From Zoogloea oleivorans (lineage in GTDB: Bacteria; Pseudomonadota; Gammaproteobacteria; Burkholderiales; Rhodocyclaceae): a stretch of DNA of 60,916 nt. Of this stretch, positions 38,306 to 48,386 are shown piece by piece. The notes beneath the pieces were generated by a model, which saw only the letters and a program-made list of their open reading frames with translations, did no database searches and had not been told where the DNA came from. The position numbers were made by a program, and so were the translations under genes. The stretch is taken from positions 1 to 60,916 of the forward strand of contig JAOAUC010000033.1 of the NCBI GenBank assembly GCA_030157785.1, read 5' to 3'. Position 1 is the first letter of the stretch, and each line of letters starts with the position of its first letter.

Positions 38306-40752
38306 GCGTGGCTCCATTCGGGCTGGCTGGCGTTGGTGCTGAGCCATGTCTCGACCCGGTCTGCGGGTTCGGCAGGGGAGAAAAGGTAGCCCTGCCCGAA
38401 GTCGCAATCGAGTTCGCGCAGCAGGTCGGCCTGGGCCCGGGTTTCGATGCATTCCGCCACCACGCTCATGCCCAGTTCGTGGGCCAGATGGATGCTGGCC
38501 CCGACGATGGCCCGCAGACGGGTATCGCGCTCGATTTCGCGGATGAAGGAGCCGTCGAGCTTGATGGTGTCGCAGGGGATGGAGTGGAGGTAGCTGAGGG
38601 ACGAGTAGCCGGTGCCGAAGTCGTCGATGAGGATCTTGAGCCCTTTGGCGCGCAGCTTGCCGAGCTGGCTGGTGGCGAGTTCCTTGCGCGTGACGAGGGT
38701 GCCTTCGGTGATTTCGAGTTTGAGGGCGCTGGGTGGCAGACCGTGGCGTTCGATGCAGGCGACGATCTGGTCGGCCAGGTCGACCTGCATGAGCTGGCGG
38801 GGCGACAGGTTGACGCTGATCGACAGGCTCTCGTCGGCGAGTCCGAGGTCGCGCCAGGTTTTGAGGCGGGCACAGCTTTGGTCGAGCATCTGCATGCCGA
38901 GTTCATGGACCAGGTCGAGGGATTCGGCGAGGGGGATGAAAACGTCGGGCCCGATCCGGCGGGAGCTGGCCTGGGGCCAGCGGACCAGCGCTTCGAAGCC
39001 GGTGGCGCGGCCGGTTTTGAGGTCGACGATGGGCTGGAAGTGGGCGATGAGCTGTTGATCCCGGAGGGCCGCCCGCAGCTGGGATTCGAGCTGGAGGTCG
39101 CGCATGACCTGCCGGTGCATGGCCGACTGGAAGACGGTGATGGTGTTGTCGGCGCTGCTGCGCGAGCGGTGCATGGCGTTGTCGGCATCGCGCATGAGGT
39201 CTTCGGCGTTGTTGAAGCCGCCGCTGCCGAGGGCGACGCCGATGCGGGTCTTGGGGCACAGGGAGTGGCCGTTGAGTTCGGCATTTTCGGCCAGGCGGAT
39301 CTGCAGGTTCTCGGAGAAGCGGATTGCCTCGGCTGCGTCGGGGATGTCGTCGAGCAGCACGGCGAACTGGTCGCCACCGATGCGCCCGACCACGTCGCCG
39401 GCGCGGGCGAGGGCCCGGATGCGCGACGCGATCAGACGCAGGAGATCGTCGCCGGCGGTGTAGCCGAGGCTGTCATTGACCACATGAAAGCGTTCGATGT
39501 TGATGTGCAGCACGGCAAACAGGCTGCCGGAAACCCGGTCGGCGTGGCGCAGGGTGTTTTGCAGGTGTTCGACGAAGAGGGCCCGGTTGGCAAGGCCGGT
39601 AAGGCCGTCGTGGAGGGCGTCGTGGAGGAGCTGGTCTTCGGCCCGCTTGCGCAGGTGGATGTCGCTGATGGAACCGGCCATGCGCACGGCCCGTCCGTTC
39701 TTGGCGTCGAAGACGGCCATGCCGCAGGTCAGGATCCAGCGGTAGCTGCCGTCGGCATGCAGGATGCGGTGTTCGACCATGAGCTGGGCGGATTCCCGTT
39801 TCAGGTGGGCGATCATGCGCAGGCGGAAAGGCTCCCGGTCTTCCGGGTGGAGGTGATCGACAAGGGTCTCCCGGGTGCCGGCGAAGGTGTCGGGCGACAG
39901 CCCGAGGATCTCTGCGAAGCGCGGGGCGAAGTAGGTCTTGTCGTTGGCGATGTCCCAGTCCCACAGTCCGTCGTTGGCGGCGCGGGTGGCCAGGGCGTAG
40001 CGCTCCTCGCTGGTGGCCAGCTGGCGGGCGGTGCTTTCGAGTTCCTGGATGCGCGACTGGAGCGCGCCGGCCATGCGGTTGAAGTGCTGGCAGAGCTGGG
40101 AGAGTTCATCCTGGCCGTGTTCGGGCAGGCGATGGGAGAGCTGGCCGGCGGCAATGGCCTGGCTGCCGCGCAGCAGGCGCCCGAGGTTGCGTGTCATGAG
40201 GTAGCCGACGGCGCCCAGCAGCAGCAGGGTGAGCAGCACCTCGGCGCTGGCGATGGCGATGCCCTGGCTGAGGATTTGCTGCTTGGCGAGCGTGAGCGCC
40301 GAAACCGAAACGCCGAACTGGACAAAGCCGACCTGGTTGCGCTCGAGCAGAACCGGGCGGCGGACGTGGATGAGGTTGTGGGCCATGCCGGCGCCCAGGT
40401 TGAGGACGCTGGCGTCGTCGGGGGGCGGCAGGAGGTGCATCTCGGGCAGGCCGGCGCGGACTCGCGTTTTGCCGGCGGCGTCGACGATGCGGACGTAGAT
40501 GAGGCCTTCGTTGGTTTCGTTGAGGAGTTCGCCGAGGGTGTCCTGGAGGTCGGTGTAGCGGCCCTGCGGGACGAAGGTGGCGGTGACGACGTTGAGGATG
40601 GCGGCGTTCTGGGCGATGAGCGTGTTGAGACTGGCGCTGGTGGCTTCGTTCATGAGCCGTCCGCTGTTGGTGAGCAGCAGGGTGAGCATCACGACCTGGA
40701 CCACGGTGCTGGCGAGCAGTAGGCGAACGCGTATCGAGAGGTGGCTCAGCAT
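38302..40752 (-). CDS. Membrane PAS-GGDEF(degenerate)-EAL cyclic-di-GMP protein
   Basis: 816 residues. Membrane segments at about 9-29 and 166-188 enclose a periplasmic sensor domain; HAMP follows to about 240, then PAS (TRAANDGLWDWDIANDKTYF), GGDEF and EAL. The GGDEF motif reads GGDQF (459-463), so cyclase activity is doubtful, but an I-site-like RAGD lies five residues before it. The EAL domain looks intact: EALVRW (586-), [21 protein letters not shown] and AECIET, so it is probably a phosphodiesterase. It heads an operon with a beta-barrel and a PstS-like protein, likely its periplasmic input. Confidence 0.9.
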   Translation of the reverse strand: MLSHLSIRVRLLLASTVVQVVMLTLLLTNSGRLMNEATSASLNTLIAQNAAILNVVTATFVPQGRYTDLQDTLGELLNETNEGLIYVRIVDAAGKTRVRAGLPEMHLLPPPDDASVLNLGAGMAHNLIHVRRPVLLERNQVGFVQFGVSVSALTLAKQQILSQGIAIASAEVLLTLLLLGAVGYLMTRNLGRLLRGSQAIAAGQLSHRLPEHGQDELSQLCQHFNRMAGALQSRIQELESTARQLATSEERYALATRAANDGLWDWDIANDKTYFAPRFAEILGLSPDTFAGTRETLVDHLHPEDREPFRLRMIAHLKRESAQLMVEHRILHADGSYRWILTCGMAVFDAKNGRAVRMAGSISDIHLRKRAEDQLLHDALHDGLTGLANRALFVEHLQNTLRHADRVSGSLFAVLHINIERFHVVNDSLGYTAGDDLLRLIASRIRALARAGDVVGRIGGDQFAVLLDDIPDAAEAIRFSENLQIRLAENAELNGHSLCPKTRIGVALGSGGFNNAEDLMRDADNAMHRSRSSADNTITVFQSAMHRQVMRDLQLESQLRAALRDQQLIAHFQPIVDLKTGRATGFEALVRWPQASSRRIGPDVFIPLAESLDLVHELGMQMLDQSCARLKTWRDLGLADESLSISVNLSPRQLMQVDLADQIVACIERHGLPPSALKLEITEGTLVTRKELATSQLGKLRAKGLKILIDDFGTGYSSLSYLHSIPCDTIKLDGSFIREIERDTRLRAIVGASIHLAHELGMSVVAECIETRAQADLLRELDCDFGQGYLFSPAEPADRVETWLSTNASQPEWSHA

Positions 40753-41025
40753 CTGTAACGCTTGTCGGGCGAGGCGAAGGGGGTTTCGTCGGATTATTCG
40801 CGGTGGTTGGCGCGAATCAGCGGATGCCTCGATGGGCGTCCGCTTGTAATCGGCATTTACGACCGAAGCTTAAATGTCTGCTCGGTCGGGCATGCCATGT
40901 TTGCTGTGATGCCAGAGCTGCCCGGCATGCAATTATGGCTTGATCATGAGTCGAGCGGGGAGTGATGGACAGGAAAACACCCGGGACAGCCCCGGATGGA
41001 GGCCGTCCCGTCCGGGTCATGGTGC
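40753..41025. other. Intergenic stretch between glnS and the GGDQF-EAL operon
   Basis: 273 bases on which no gene is seen. It must hold the promoter of the operon starting at 40752 (minus strand). The right part contains the glnS terminator hairpin. No other structure was recognised. Confidence 0.6.
40973..41012 (-). terminator. Probable terminator of glnS
   Basis: On the minus strand CGGGACGGCC pairs (one G-U) with GGCTGTCCCG around an 11-base loop, followed by GGTGTTTTCC. It lies 16 bases beyond the glnS stop. Confidence 0.6.
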
Positions 41026-42747
41026 TTATTTCTTCCAGGTGTCGCGCAGGGTGACGGTGCGGTTGAACACCGGTGCGCCGTCGGCGGAATCGATGCGATC
41101 GGCAACGAAGTAGCCGTGGCGTTCGAACTGGAAGCGGGCTTCGGGCCGGGCTGCACGCAGGGCCGGTTCGAGCTGGGCGGTGATCGTGCGCAGGCTGTCC
41201 GGGTTGATGTCGTCGATGAAGTTGCGTTCGAGACCTTCCGGGTCGCCCTCGCGGCGGCTGCCGGGGGTGGCGTGGGCGAACAGGCGGCCATACAGCCGCA
41301 CTTCGGCGGTGTAGGCGTGCTCGACCGAGACCCAGTGCAGATTGCCCTTGACCTTGTAGGTGTCGGCGCCGGGGGTGCCGGACTTGGAGTCGGGCAGGTA
41401 TTCGCACAGCACGGCGGTGATCTTGCCGTCGGCATCCTTCTCGCAGCCGGTGCACTTGACCACAAAGCCGTAGCGCAGGCGGGCCATGTTGCCCGGGTAG
41501 AGGCGGTGGTAGCCCTTGACCGGGGTTTCCATGAAGTCTTCGCGTTCGATCCACAGTTCGCGCCCGAAGGGCATTTCACGCTTGCCGAGTTCGGGGTGGA
41601 GCGGGTGGTTGGGGGCGTGGCAGCGCTCGGTGTGGCCTTCGGGGTAGTTGGTGATGATCAGCTTCACCGGATCGAGCACGGCGACGCGGCGCTCGGCCGT
41701 TTCGTTGAGGTGCTCGCGCATGCAGTCTTCGAGCACGCTCATGTCTATCCACGAGTCGGCTTTCGAGACGCCAATGCGTTCGGCGAAGTTCCGGAAGCCT
41801 TCGGGCGTGAAGCCGCGGCGACGGGCGCCGACGAGGGTCGGCAGGCGCGGATCGTCCCAGCCGGCGACGTGTTTTTCTTCGACGAGCTGGATCAGCTTGC
41901 GCTTGGAGAGCACCACGTTGGTGAGGTTGAGGCGGGCGAACTCGATCTGGCGCGGCACCGGGCGGGCGAAGAAGCCGCCATCGGCGAGCGCATCGAGCAG
42001 CCAGTCGTAAAACGGGCGCTGGTCGGCGAATTCGAGGGTGCACACCGAGTGGGTGACGTCTTCGAGCGCATCCTCGATGGGGTGCGCGAAGGTGTACATC
42101 GGGTACACGCACCAGCGGTCACCGGTGCGGTGATGGGTGGCGTGGCGGATGCGGTAGATGGCCGGGTCGCGCAGATTGATGTTGGGCGAGGCCATGTCGA
42201 TCCTGGCGCGCAGGATGTGCGTGCCGTCGGGGAACTCGCCGGCCTTCATGCGCTGGAAGAGTTCGATGTTCTCGGTCACGCTGCGGTTGCGGTAGGGGCT
42301 GTCCTTGCCCGGCGCCGACAGGGTGCCGCGGTAGGCGCGCATTTCCTCGGCCGACAGGGATTCGACGTAGGCCTTGCCGACGGTGATCAGGTGCTCGGCC
42401 ATGGCGTACATCTTGTCGAAGTAGTCCGACGCAAAGTACAGGTGCTGACCCCAGTCGAATCCCAGCCACTGGACGGCCTCGATGATGGCGTCGACGTACT
42501 CCTGCTCTTCCTTGGTCGGATTGGTGTCGTCGAAGCGCATGTGACAGGCGCCGCCGTAAATCTGGGCGAGGCCGAAGTTCAGGCAGATGCTCTTGGCGTG
42601 GCCATAGTGCAGATAGCCGTTCGGCTCGGGCGGGAAGCGGGTTTCGACGCGGCCGCCCCATTTGCCGAGGCGTCGGTCTTCGTCGATGATGTTGCGGATG
42701 AAGTTGCTGGGTGCGGCTTCTTCGGGGAGCTGGGTCGGAGCGGTCAT
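41026..42747 (-). CDS. glnS: Glutaminyl-tRNA synthetase
   Basis: 573 residues. Class I motifs are present: the HIGH equivalent in PEPNGYLHYGHAKSICLNFG and the KMSKS equivalent VLSKRKL. The C-terminal anticodon-binding beta-barrel domains are complete. It charges tRNA-Gln directly. Glutamate-to-glutamine specificity is shown by the GlnRS-type segment MRFDDTNPTKEEQEYVDAI. Divergent from the TonB-dependent receptor. Confidence 0.97.
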   Translation of the reverse strand: MTAPTQLPEEAAPSNFIRNIIDEDRRLGKWGGRVETRFPPEPNGYLHYGHAKSICLNFGLAQIYGGACHMRFDDTNPTKEEQEYVDAIIEAVQWLGFDWGQHLYFASDYFDKMYAMAEHLITVGKAYVESLSAEEMRAYRGTLSAPGKDSPYRNRSVTENIELFQRMKAGEFPDGTHILRARIDMASPNINLRDPAIYRIRHATHHRTGDRWCVYPMYTFAHPIEDALEDVTHSVCTLEFADQRPFYDWLLDALADGGFFARPVPRQIEFARLNLTNVVLSKRKLIQLVEEKHVAGWDDPRLPTLVGARRRGFTPEGFRNFAERIGVSKADSWIDMSVLEDCMREHLNETAERRVAVLDPVKLIITNYPEGHTERCHAPNHPLHPELGKREMPFGRELWIEREDFMETPVKGYHRLYPGNMARLRYGFVVKCTGCEKDADGKITAVLCEYLPDSKSGTPGADTYKVKGNLHWVSVEHAYTAEVRLYGRLFAHATPGSRREGDPEGLERNFIDDINPDSLRTITAQLEPALRAARPEARFQFERHGYFVADRIDSADGAPVFNRTVTLRDTWKK

Positions 42748-43041
42748 CTGGGTCGTACCTTGACGGGCGTGGGGCTGATTGCCGCCGGAGTCTGGAAAGC
42801 CGTTGATTGTAGCCCAAGGCGGGGCGGACGACGGCGTGTCGCTGGACCATGTGTGCCCCGGCTGGCCGGGGGCGCTGGCGTGACATTTTCCACGCTGTGC
42901 TGTCAGGCTTTTAGCGAATTTATTGATAATGCCAATTGTTCGGTAGCGGCTCCGGCTGGTGCTTCGGTAAAACAGCGCCTGTAACCGGATGGGCTACCTG
43001 GCCTGCTTCCGTCTTTCACCTTCTGTTCGTTTCTTGAATTG
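42748..43041. promoter_or_regulatory. Divergent intergenic region between glnS and the TonB receptor operon
   Basis: 294 bases without a gene. The stretch 42920-42940 (TATTGATAATGCCAATTGTT) is AT-rich against a GC-rich background and resembles one good half (TGATAAT) and one poor half of a Fur box; it may equally be a -10 region. Nothing else was recognised. Confidence 0.35.
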
Positions 43042-45066
43042 ATGCCGCATCCCTACCGCGCCTGTCTCCTTCTTCCCGTCCTGTGGCAGGCTGCCGCCGT
43101 GTGTGCCGACGAGGCGCCCCTGGCCGATCTGACCCTGGAGGAACTGGTCCGGCTCGATGTCGCCGCCGTCTCCCGGAAGGCCCAGAAGCTGTCCGAAATG
43201 CCGGCTGCGGTGACGGTTCTGTCGGCCGAGGATATCCGCCGCAGTGGCGCGCGCAGCGTGCCGGAGGCCCTCCGTGAGGTGCCGGGCGTGAACGTGGCGC
43301 AGATTGGTGGCGGGCGCTGGGCGGTGGGCGTGCGCGGTGTGGAGGGACGTTTCTCCAACAAGCTGCTGGTCCAGATCGACGGCCGCAGTGTTTACAGCCC
43401 GCTTTTCTCCGGGGTGTTCTGGGAAGCCCTCGACGTGATGCTGGAGGACGTGGAGCGCATCGAGGTGATCCGCGGGCCGGGGGCCTCCCTGTGGGGGGCG
43501 AATGCGGTCAACGGGGTGATCAACATCGTGACCCGCAAGGCGACCGTGACTCGTGGCAGCCTTGTGTCGGCCAACCTGGACGATCAGGGACGGGCGGTGA
43601 CGGCGGTGCGTCAGGGTTTCGACCTGGAAGGCATCGGGGCCTTGCGTGTGTATGCCAAGGGCAGCGAGCTGGAGCGCTCCCGGGCGGCCGACGGAAAGTC
43701 CGACCTGGACCGCAATTACGGCTGGAACACCGGTTTTCGCATGGATGGGGCGGGCTCCGGGGTCGATGCCTGGATGCTGCAGGGCAGCAGCTATCGTCGC
43801 ACCAGTGTCGAGAACATCCAGACCGCCGCCGCGGCGGGTTACGGTGGCCTGCTGCCGCTTCAGTTCGAATTCGAGGGAAGCAGCCTGACGGGGCGCTACA
43901 ACTGGGGGCTGGCCGGTGGCGAGGCCTCGGTGCAAGCCTATCTGGATCATCAGTGGGCCAATGTGGCGGCCTACGGCAAGGGCACCGTCAATACGGCCGA
44001 CCTGGACTTCCAGCACCGCCTGGTGCCCAGCGGACGGCATGAAATGATGTGGGGCCTGGGGAGTCGTTATACCCAGACCGAGATCGAGGCGACCACCGCG
44101 GTGCTCGGTATTACGCCGCCGCGCCGGCAGTTCCGGGTGATGAGCGCTTTTGTGCAGGACGAGATCACCCTGGTGCCGCAAACCTGGAAACTGACCCTGG
44201 GCGGGCGTTTCGAGTATTCGAGCACGTCGCACTTCGAGCCCCAGCCCACGGCCCGTCTGATGTGGACGCCGACCCTGGCGGACAGCCTGTGGGCCAGCTG
44301 GTCGCGGGCGGCACGGACGCCGTCGATCGGCGAGTCGGATGCGACGATTCTTTTCGGGCTCCAGGCGACGCCGCCGGGCTCGCCGTTTCCGGCAGTGGCG
44401 ATGGTGTCCCAGCCGGGGGCCGGGTGGAGGCCGCGGGCCGAGCGCCTGGATGCGCTGGAGCTGGGCTATCGCCACAATCTGGGCAATGGCAGCTTCGAGG
44501 CGGTGGTTTTTCACCATGATTATCGCCGCCTGATCAGCGGGACCACGGGGGCGATCGGCCCGGGAGTTGTGCCGATTCCGGTGGTGCCCTATTACGCTCC
44601 CATCCAGTACATGAACCGGGGCAACGTGAGTGGCGTCCGCAGTACCGGGCTGGAGCTCGGCCTGGATCTGCCCGTGACGGCCAACCTGCGCCTGCAGGCA
44701 AGCTACACCGTGATGGACACCGCAGCCCGGCGCAGCACCGATCCGATTACCACAGCCTTTGGGCGGGCCCTCGAAACCTCCTCGCCCCACCATTGGGCGA
44801 CCCTGCATACGCTGATCAACCTGGGGCGTGGTCGCGAGCTGGATCTCATGCTGCGGCGGATGGGGGCGATCGGTCAGGGCGACGTGCCGGCTTACACAAG
44901 TGTAGATCTGCGCTATGGCTGGCGCGTCAATCGCTCTTTCGAGCTGGCGGTGGTCGGACAGAATCTCTTCGATCCCCTGCACCTGGAATACGTGTCGAAC
45001 TTCTTCCCCGGCCAGCCGGCCTACCAGCCGCGGCGGGGCTATGTCCAGGGCGTCTGGCGCTTCTGA
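43042..45066 (+). CDS. TonB-dependent outer-membrane receptor
   Basis: 674 residues from ATG 43042 (TTG 43039 is adjacent and in frame). A signal peptide is followed by LADLTLEELVRLDVAAVSRK, a plug domain (AVTVLSAEDIRRSGARSVPE, RGPGASLWGANAVNGVINIV) and a 22-strand barrel ending RGYVQGVWRF, with the aromatic last residue. The protein class often sits beside YfiR-like proteins and sensor kinases. The substrate is unknown; cobalamin, siderophore or a signal compound are all possible. It heads a four-gene operon with the three genes below. Confidence 0.92.
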   Translation: MPHPYRACLLLPVLWQAAAVCADEAPLADLTLEELVRLDVAAVSRKAQKLSEMPAAVTVLSAEDIRRSGARSVPEALREVPGVNVAQIGGGRWAVGVRGVEGRFSNKLLVQIDGRSVYSPLFSGVFWEALDVMLEDVERIEVIRGPGASLWGANAVNGVINIVTRKATVTRGSLVSANLDDQGRAVTAVRQGFDLEGIGALRVYAKGSELERSRAADGKSDLDRNYGWNTGFRMDGAGSGVDAWMLQGSSYRRTSVENIQTAAAAGYGGLLPLQFEFEGSSLTGRYNWGLAGGEASVQAYLDHQWANVAAYGKGTVNTADLDFQHRLVPSGRHEMMWGLGSRYTQTEIEATTAVLGITPPRRQFRVMSAFVQDEITLVPQTWKLTLGGRFEYSSTSHFEPQPTARLMWTPTLADSLWASWSRAARTPSIGESDATILFGLQATPPGSPFPAVAMVSQPGAGWRPRAERLDALELGYRHNLGNGSFEAVVFHHDYRRLISGTTGAIGPGVVPIPVVPYYAPIQYMNRGNVSGVRSTGLELGLDLPVTANLRLQASYTVMDTAARRSTDPITTAFGRALETSSPHHWATLHTLINLGRGRELDLMLRRMGAIGQGDVPAYTSVDLRYGWRVNRSFELAVVGQNLFDPLHLEYVSNFFPGQPAYQPRRGYVQGVWRF

Positions 45067-45079
45067 GGACGCGGGTGTG

Positions 45080-45622
45080 ATGCGTCGCCTTTTCCTGATT
45101 GCAGTCCTGGTGGCGCTCGGCCTCGGCGGACTCCTTGCCGTGGCGTCGCCACCGCCAGGGGAATACCAGATCAAGGCTGCCTACCTGCTCAACTTTGCCC
45201 GTTACATGGAATGGCCGGCCTCGCGTCTGCCGGGTGGGGCGGCGCTCCGCTTGTGTGTCCTGGGACGCGATCCTTTTGGTGGGGCCCTCACCAGTCTTGA
45301 CGGGCGCCAGGTCAATGGTCACGAAGTGCGGGTGCGTTCGGCCGATAGCCTGGAGCTGGCGATGGAGTGTCACATTGTTTTCGTGTCGGATTCGGAGGAA
45401 CGGCGGATGGGCCTGATCCTGCGCGGGCTGGCCTTGCGCGGCGTGCTCACCGTGAGCGATATCGACGGCTTTGCCGAGGCGGGCGGGAGTATTGGCCTGG
45501 TCACCGAGGACGAGCGGGTGCGCTTCGACATCAACCAGGCGTCCCTGCAGCGTGACAGCCTGCGTGCCAGCTCCCAGCTGCTCCGTCTGGGGCGTAACGT
45601 CATCGGCACGAAAGGCCCTTGA
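45080..45622 (+). CDS. YfiR-like periplasmic protein (DUF4154)
   Basis: 180 residues from the ATG at 45080, 13 bases after the receptor. Signal peptide ([17 protein letters not shown]...); then the family hallmark [18 protein letters not shown], followed by [31 protein letters not shown] and [20 protein letters not shown]. Two cysteines (59 and 97) are 38 residues apart, close to one of the disulfide pairs of Pseudomonas YfiR. YfiR represses the diguanylate cyclase YfiN by binding its periplasmic domain. Here the next gene is a histidine kinase with a CHASE8-like sensor, which would be its partner. Confidence 0.9.
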   Translation: MRRLFLIAVLVALGLGGLLAVASPPPGEYQIKAAYLLNFARYMEWPASRLPGGAALRLCVLGRDPFGGALTSLDGRQVNGHEVRVRSADSLELAMECHIVFVSDSEERRMGLILRGLALRGVLTVSDIDGFAEAGGSIGLVTEDERVRFDINQASLQRDSLRASSQLLRLGRNVIGTKGP

Positions 45623-45623
45623 G

Positions 45624-48386
45624 ATGCAGGACCTGAGAGATCTGCCCATCGGGCGCAAGCTCAGCATCATTGTCCGGCGCAGCGTGCTGATTGCCCTTGG
45701 CGTGGCCCTGCTGACCATTTTCGTCACCGAGGTGCGCAACGAAGTGCGGCGGGCCGAAGAGGATGGCCGGGTGCTCTCCGAAATTGTTGCCGACAGCGCC
45801 ATTTCGCCGCTGCGCTTCGACGATTCACGGGTTGCCGACAATCTGCTGGCGTCCCTGCGCTACCACGAACGGGTGGCCGCGGCCGTGCTGGTGCGTCCGG
45901 ACGGAACGATCTTCGCTGCCTATCCGGCCAACCTGCGCAGCGAGGCCACACGGGTGACGGCACTCAAGGCGCTGGCCGATGGGGGGGCGACTCATTGGCG
46001 ACCCCTGAGCCTGGTGGTGAGCCAGCGCCTGCACAGCGATGGCGACCAGTTGGGTGAGCTCATCCTCGAGTTCGATCTCAAGCCGATTGTCGGGCGCATC
46101 GCCCTGTGGAGTGGCTTTGCCCTGCTCGGGTTGGTGGTGGCGCTGATTGCCGCGGAATTGTTCACCCGGCGCATGCAGGGGATGATTGTCGCGCCACTGC
46201 AGACGCTTGCCGGTGTCGTGCGCGAGGTGGGCGCCGACAAGCGCTACGATCTGCGTGCCCCGGGGGGCTACGCCGATGAAGTGGGCGAGCTGATTGCCGG
46301 ATTCAACGGCATGCTGGCGGAAATCGCCGCCCGCGACCGGGAACTGACGCTTCACCGGGAACACCTGGCCTCGGAGGTGGCGGCCCGTACCGCCGAGCTG
46401 CAGGGCGCCAAGGAGCAGGCCGAGGCGGCCAGCCGCGCCAAGTCCCAGTTCCTGGCCAACATGAGCCACGAAATCCGTACGCCGATGAATGGGGTCATGG
46501 GAATGATCGGCCTGTTGCGCCAGACTTCCCTGGCGGAGCGGCAGGGGCGCTTTGTTGATATGCTGGACAACTCGGCCTGCGCCCTTATGGAGATCATCAA
46601 CGACGTGCTCGACGTATCGAAAATCGAGGCCGGACGCCTTGAACTCGAGGCCTTGCCGTTTTCCCTGCGGGATACGGTGGACCAGGTGGCTGCCCTGTTC
46701 GCCACTTCGGCCCACGAGCGCGGTCTGCTGTTGCGCCTCCACGTGGATCGCCGGGTGCCGGACCGGGTCGTGGGCGACGCGCTGCGCGTTCGCCAGGTGC
46801 TCAACAACCTGGTCTCGAATGCCCAGAAGTTCACCGAAAAGGGCGAAATCGGCATCGTCATCAGCCGGGCGCCGTGCCTGTCGGGCGGGCGCCTGCGTTT
46901 GCGGGCAGAGGTGCGTGATACCGGTATCGGCGTGCCGCGGGGGGCGGGTGAGCGACTCTTCCACTCCTTCTCCCAGGCCGACAACTCCATGGCCCGGCGT
47001 TTCGGCGGGACGGGGTTGGGCTTGTCCATCGCCAAGCAACTGGTCGAGCTGATGGGGGGCGAGATCGATTACGTCACCGAGCCCGGCTGTGGCTCCTGTT
47101 TCTGGGTCGAGTTCGAACTCGGCGTGGACACTCAGAGCGGGCCGGCCGAGCCGCCGCTGACCGGGCGTGCCGCGCTACTGGCGGTCGGCGATCCGCTGTT
47201 GCGCGATGCGCTGGTCGAACAGCTGGCCTTCTTTGGTTGCCGCAGCGAACTGGCCTACGATCGGCCGGCGGTTGGCGAGATGCTTGATGTCGGCACCGGT
47301 TTTGACTGGGTGGTGGTGGACCCGTCCTTCGAGGCCGGTTCCGGCCTTGAACTGCTGGCCAGCCTGCGCGACCGTCCGGGGCGTCCGCTCCTGGCGGCGA
47401 TTGTCGGCGCCGGGCGTGACGAAGCGGCCAGCCTGCGCGCAGCCGGAGCCGAACTGGTGCTGGCGCGCCCCTTGAGCGGCGCCGAGATCCGCCGCTTTCT
47501 GCTTAGCGAACTGACTGCCACCAAGGTGCCGGACCCGGCCACGACCAGCGCCCTGGTCGCCCATGTGCTGGTGGTCGAGGATCATCCGGTTAACCGCGAG
47601 GTGGTCACCGCCGTGCTGGAATCCCTTGGCTGTCGGGTGTCGGTGGCCGAGGATGGCCGCAAGGCACTGGAGATTTGCCGTCAGGCCAGTTTCGATCTGG
47701 TGCTGATGGACATCCAGATGCCGGAGATGGACGGTCGTCAGGCGACCCTCGCCATCCGTGCCGACGAAGAGGTGCGGGCGCTGCCGCGCATGCCCATCAT
47801 CGCCCTCACCGCCAACGCCCTCAAGGAAGACCGGGACGCCTGCCTGGCTGCCGGCATGGACGATTACCTTGTCAAGCCGGTCTCCCGGGAACAGTTGTGG
47901 GCGGTGCTCAGCCGCTGGCTGCGCGAGGCCTTGCCCTCCGACCCCGACAGCGGGCGGCTTGCGCGGATGCCGGAAAGCGCTGGTGCCCAGGGGGATCTCG
48001 AACCAGCGATGGATCTGGATCTGCTGATGGCCTTGCCGGGGGTCAATGGCAACCGGGCCTCGCCCATGCTGCAACGTTTGCTGCCGCTGTTTGTCGGAGA
48101 GACCGAACGCAATGTGCAGGGTTTGCGTGCCGGCGTGGCGGCGGGTGATGGGCCGGCCGTGCGGGCCCTGGCCCACAAGATGAAGTCCGGCTGCCTGGCA
48201 GTCGGCGCAGTACGGCTGGCCGTGCGGGCCCGCCGGCTGGACGAGCGGATCAAGGGGGGGGCTGTGCCGACGGTCGATGACATCGACGGCATTGCCGAAG
48301 CCTGGGATGCCTGTATAGCGGTTCTCCTGAAGGAAAATCTGGTGAGTGTGGACGTACTGGACCGGGCGGACAGCCCGATGCAATGA
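45624..48386 (+). CDS. Hybrid histidine kinase, CHASE8-HAMP-HisKA-HATPase-REC-REC-Hpt
   Basis: 920 residues from the ATG at 45624, one base after the YfiR stop. Membrane segments at about 20-40 and 155-180 enclose a CHASE8-like domain ([40 protein letters not shown]). HAMP, a coiled coil, HisKA with His 282 ([18 protein letters not shown]) and HATPase ([18 protein letters not shown]) follow. The first receiver (about 515-635) is degenerate; the second has Asp 696 ([13 protein letters not shown]). A C-terminal Hpt has His 851 ([11 protein letters not shown]). It should pass phosphate to the regulator encoded next. Confidence 0.93.
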   Translation: MQDLRDLPIGRKLSIIVRRSVLIALGVALLTIFVTEVRNEVRRAEEDGRVLSEIVADSAISPLRFDDSRVADNLLASLRYHERVAAAVLVRPDGTIFAAYPANLRSEATRVTALKALADGGATHWRPLSLVVSQRLHSDGDQLGELILEFDLKPIVGRIALWSGFALLGLVVALIAAELFTRRMQGMIVAPLQTLAGVVREVGADKRYDLRAPGGYADEVGELIAGFNGMLAEIAARDRELTLHREHLASEVAARTAELQGAKEQAEAASRAKSQFLANMSHEIRTPMNGVMGMIGLLRQTSLAERQGRFVDMLDNSACALMEIINDVLDVSKIEAGRLELEALPFSLRDTVDQVAALFATSAHERGLLLRLHVDRRVPDRVVGDALRVRQVLNNLVSNAQKFTEKGEIGIVISRAPCLSGGRLRLRAEVRDTGIGVPRGAGERLFHSFSQADNSMARRFGGTGLGLSIAKQLVELMGGEIDYVTEPGCGSCFWVEFELGVDTQSGPAEPPLTGRAALLAVGDPLLRDALVEQLAFFGCRSELAYDRPAVGEMLDVGTGFDWVVVDPSFEAGSGLELLASLRDRPGRPLLAAIVGAGRDEAASLRAAGAELVLARPLSGAEIRRFLLSELTATKVPDPATTSALVAHVLVVEDHPVNREVVTAVLESLGCRVSVAEDGRKALEICRQASFDLVLMDIQMPEMDGRQATLAIRADEEVRALPRMPIIALTANALKEDRDACLAAGMDDYLVKPVSREQLWAVLSRWLREALPSDPDSGRLARMPESAGAQGDLEPAMDLDLLMALPGVNGNRASPMLQRLLPLFVGETERNVQGLRAGVAAGDGPAVRALAHKMKSGCLAVGAVRLAVRARRLDERIKGGAVPTVDDIDGIAEAWDACIAVLLKENLVSVDVLDRADSPMQ

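Noticed and set aside
38308..40722. An 804-codon open frame on the plus strand opposite the GGDQF-EAL gene
   Set aside because: It is the codon-position mirror of a high-GC gene on the other strand, rich in Gly/Asp/Val without domain patterns. The minus-strand reading has clear HAMP, PAS and EAL motifs.
42994..45174. A 726-codon minus-strand open frame across the TonB receptor
   Set aside because: No domain, Arg/His/Pro-rich, and antisense to a receptor with clear plug and barrel motifs.
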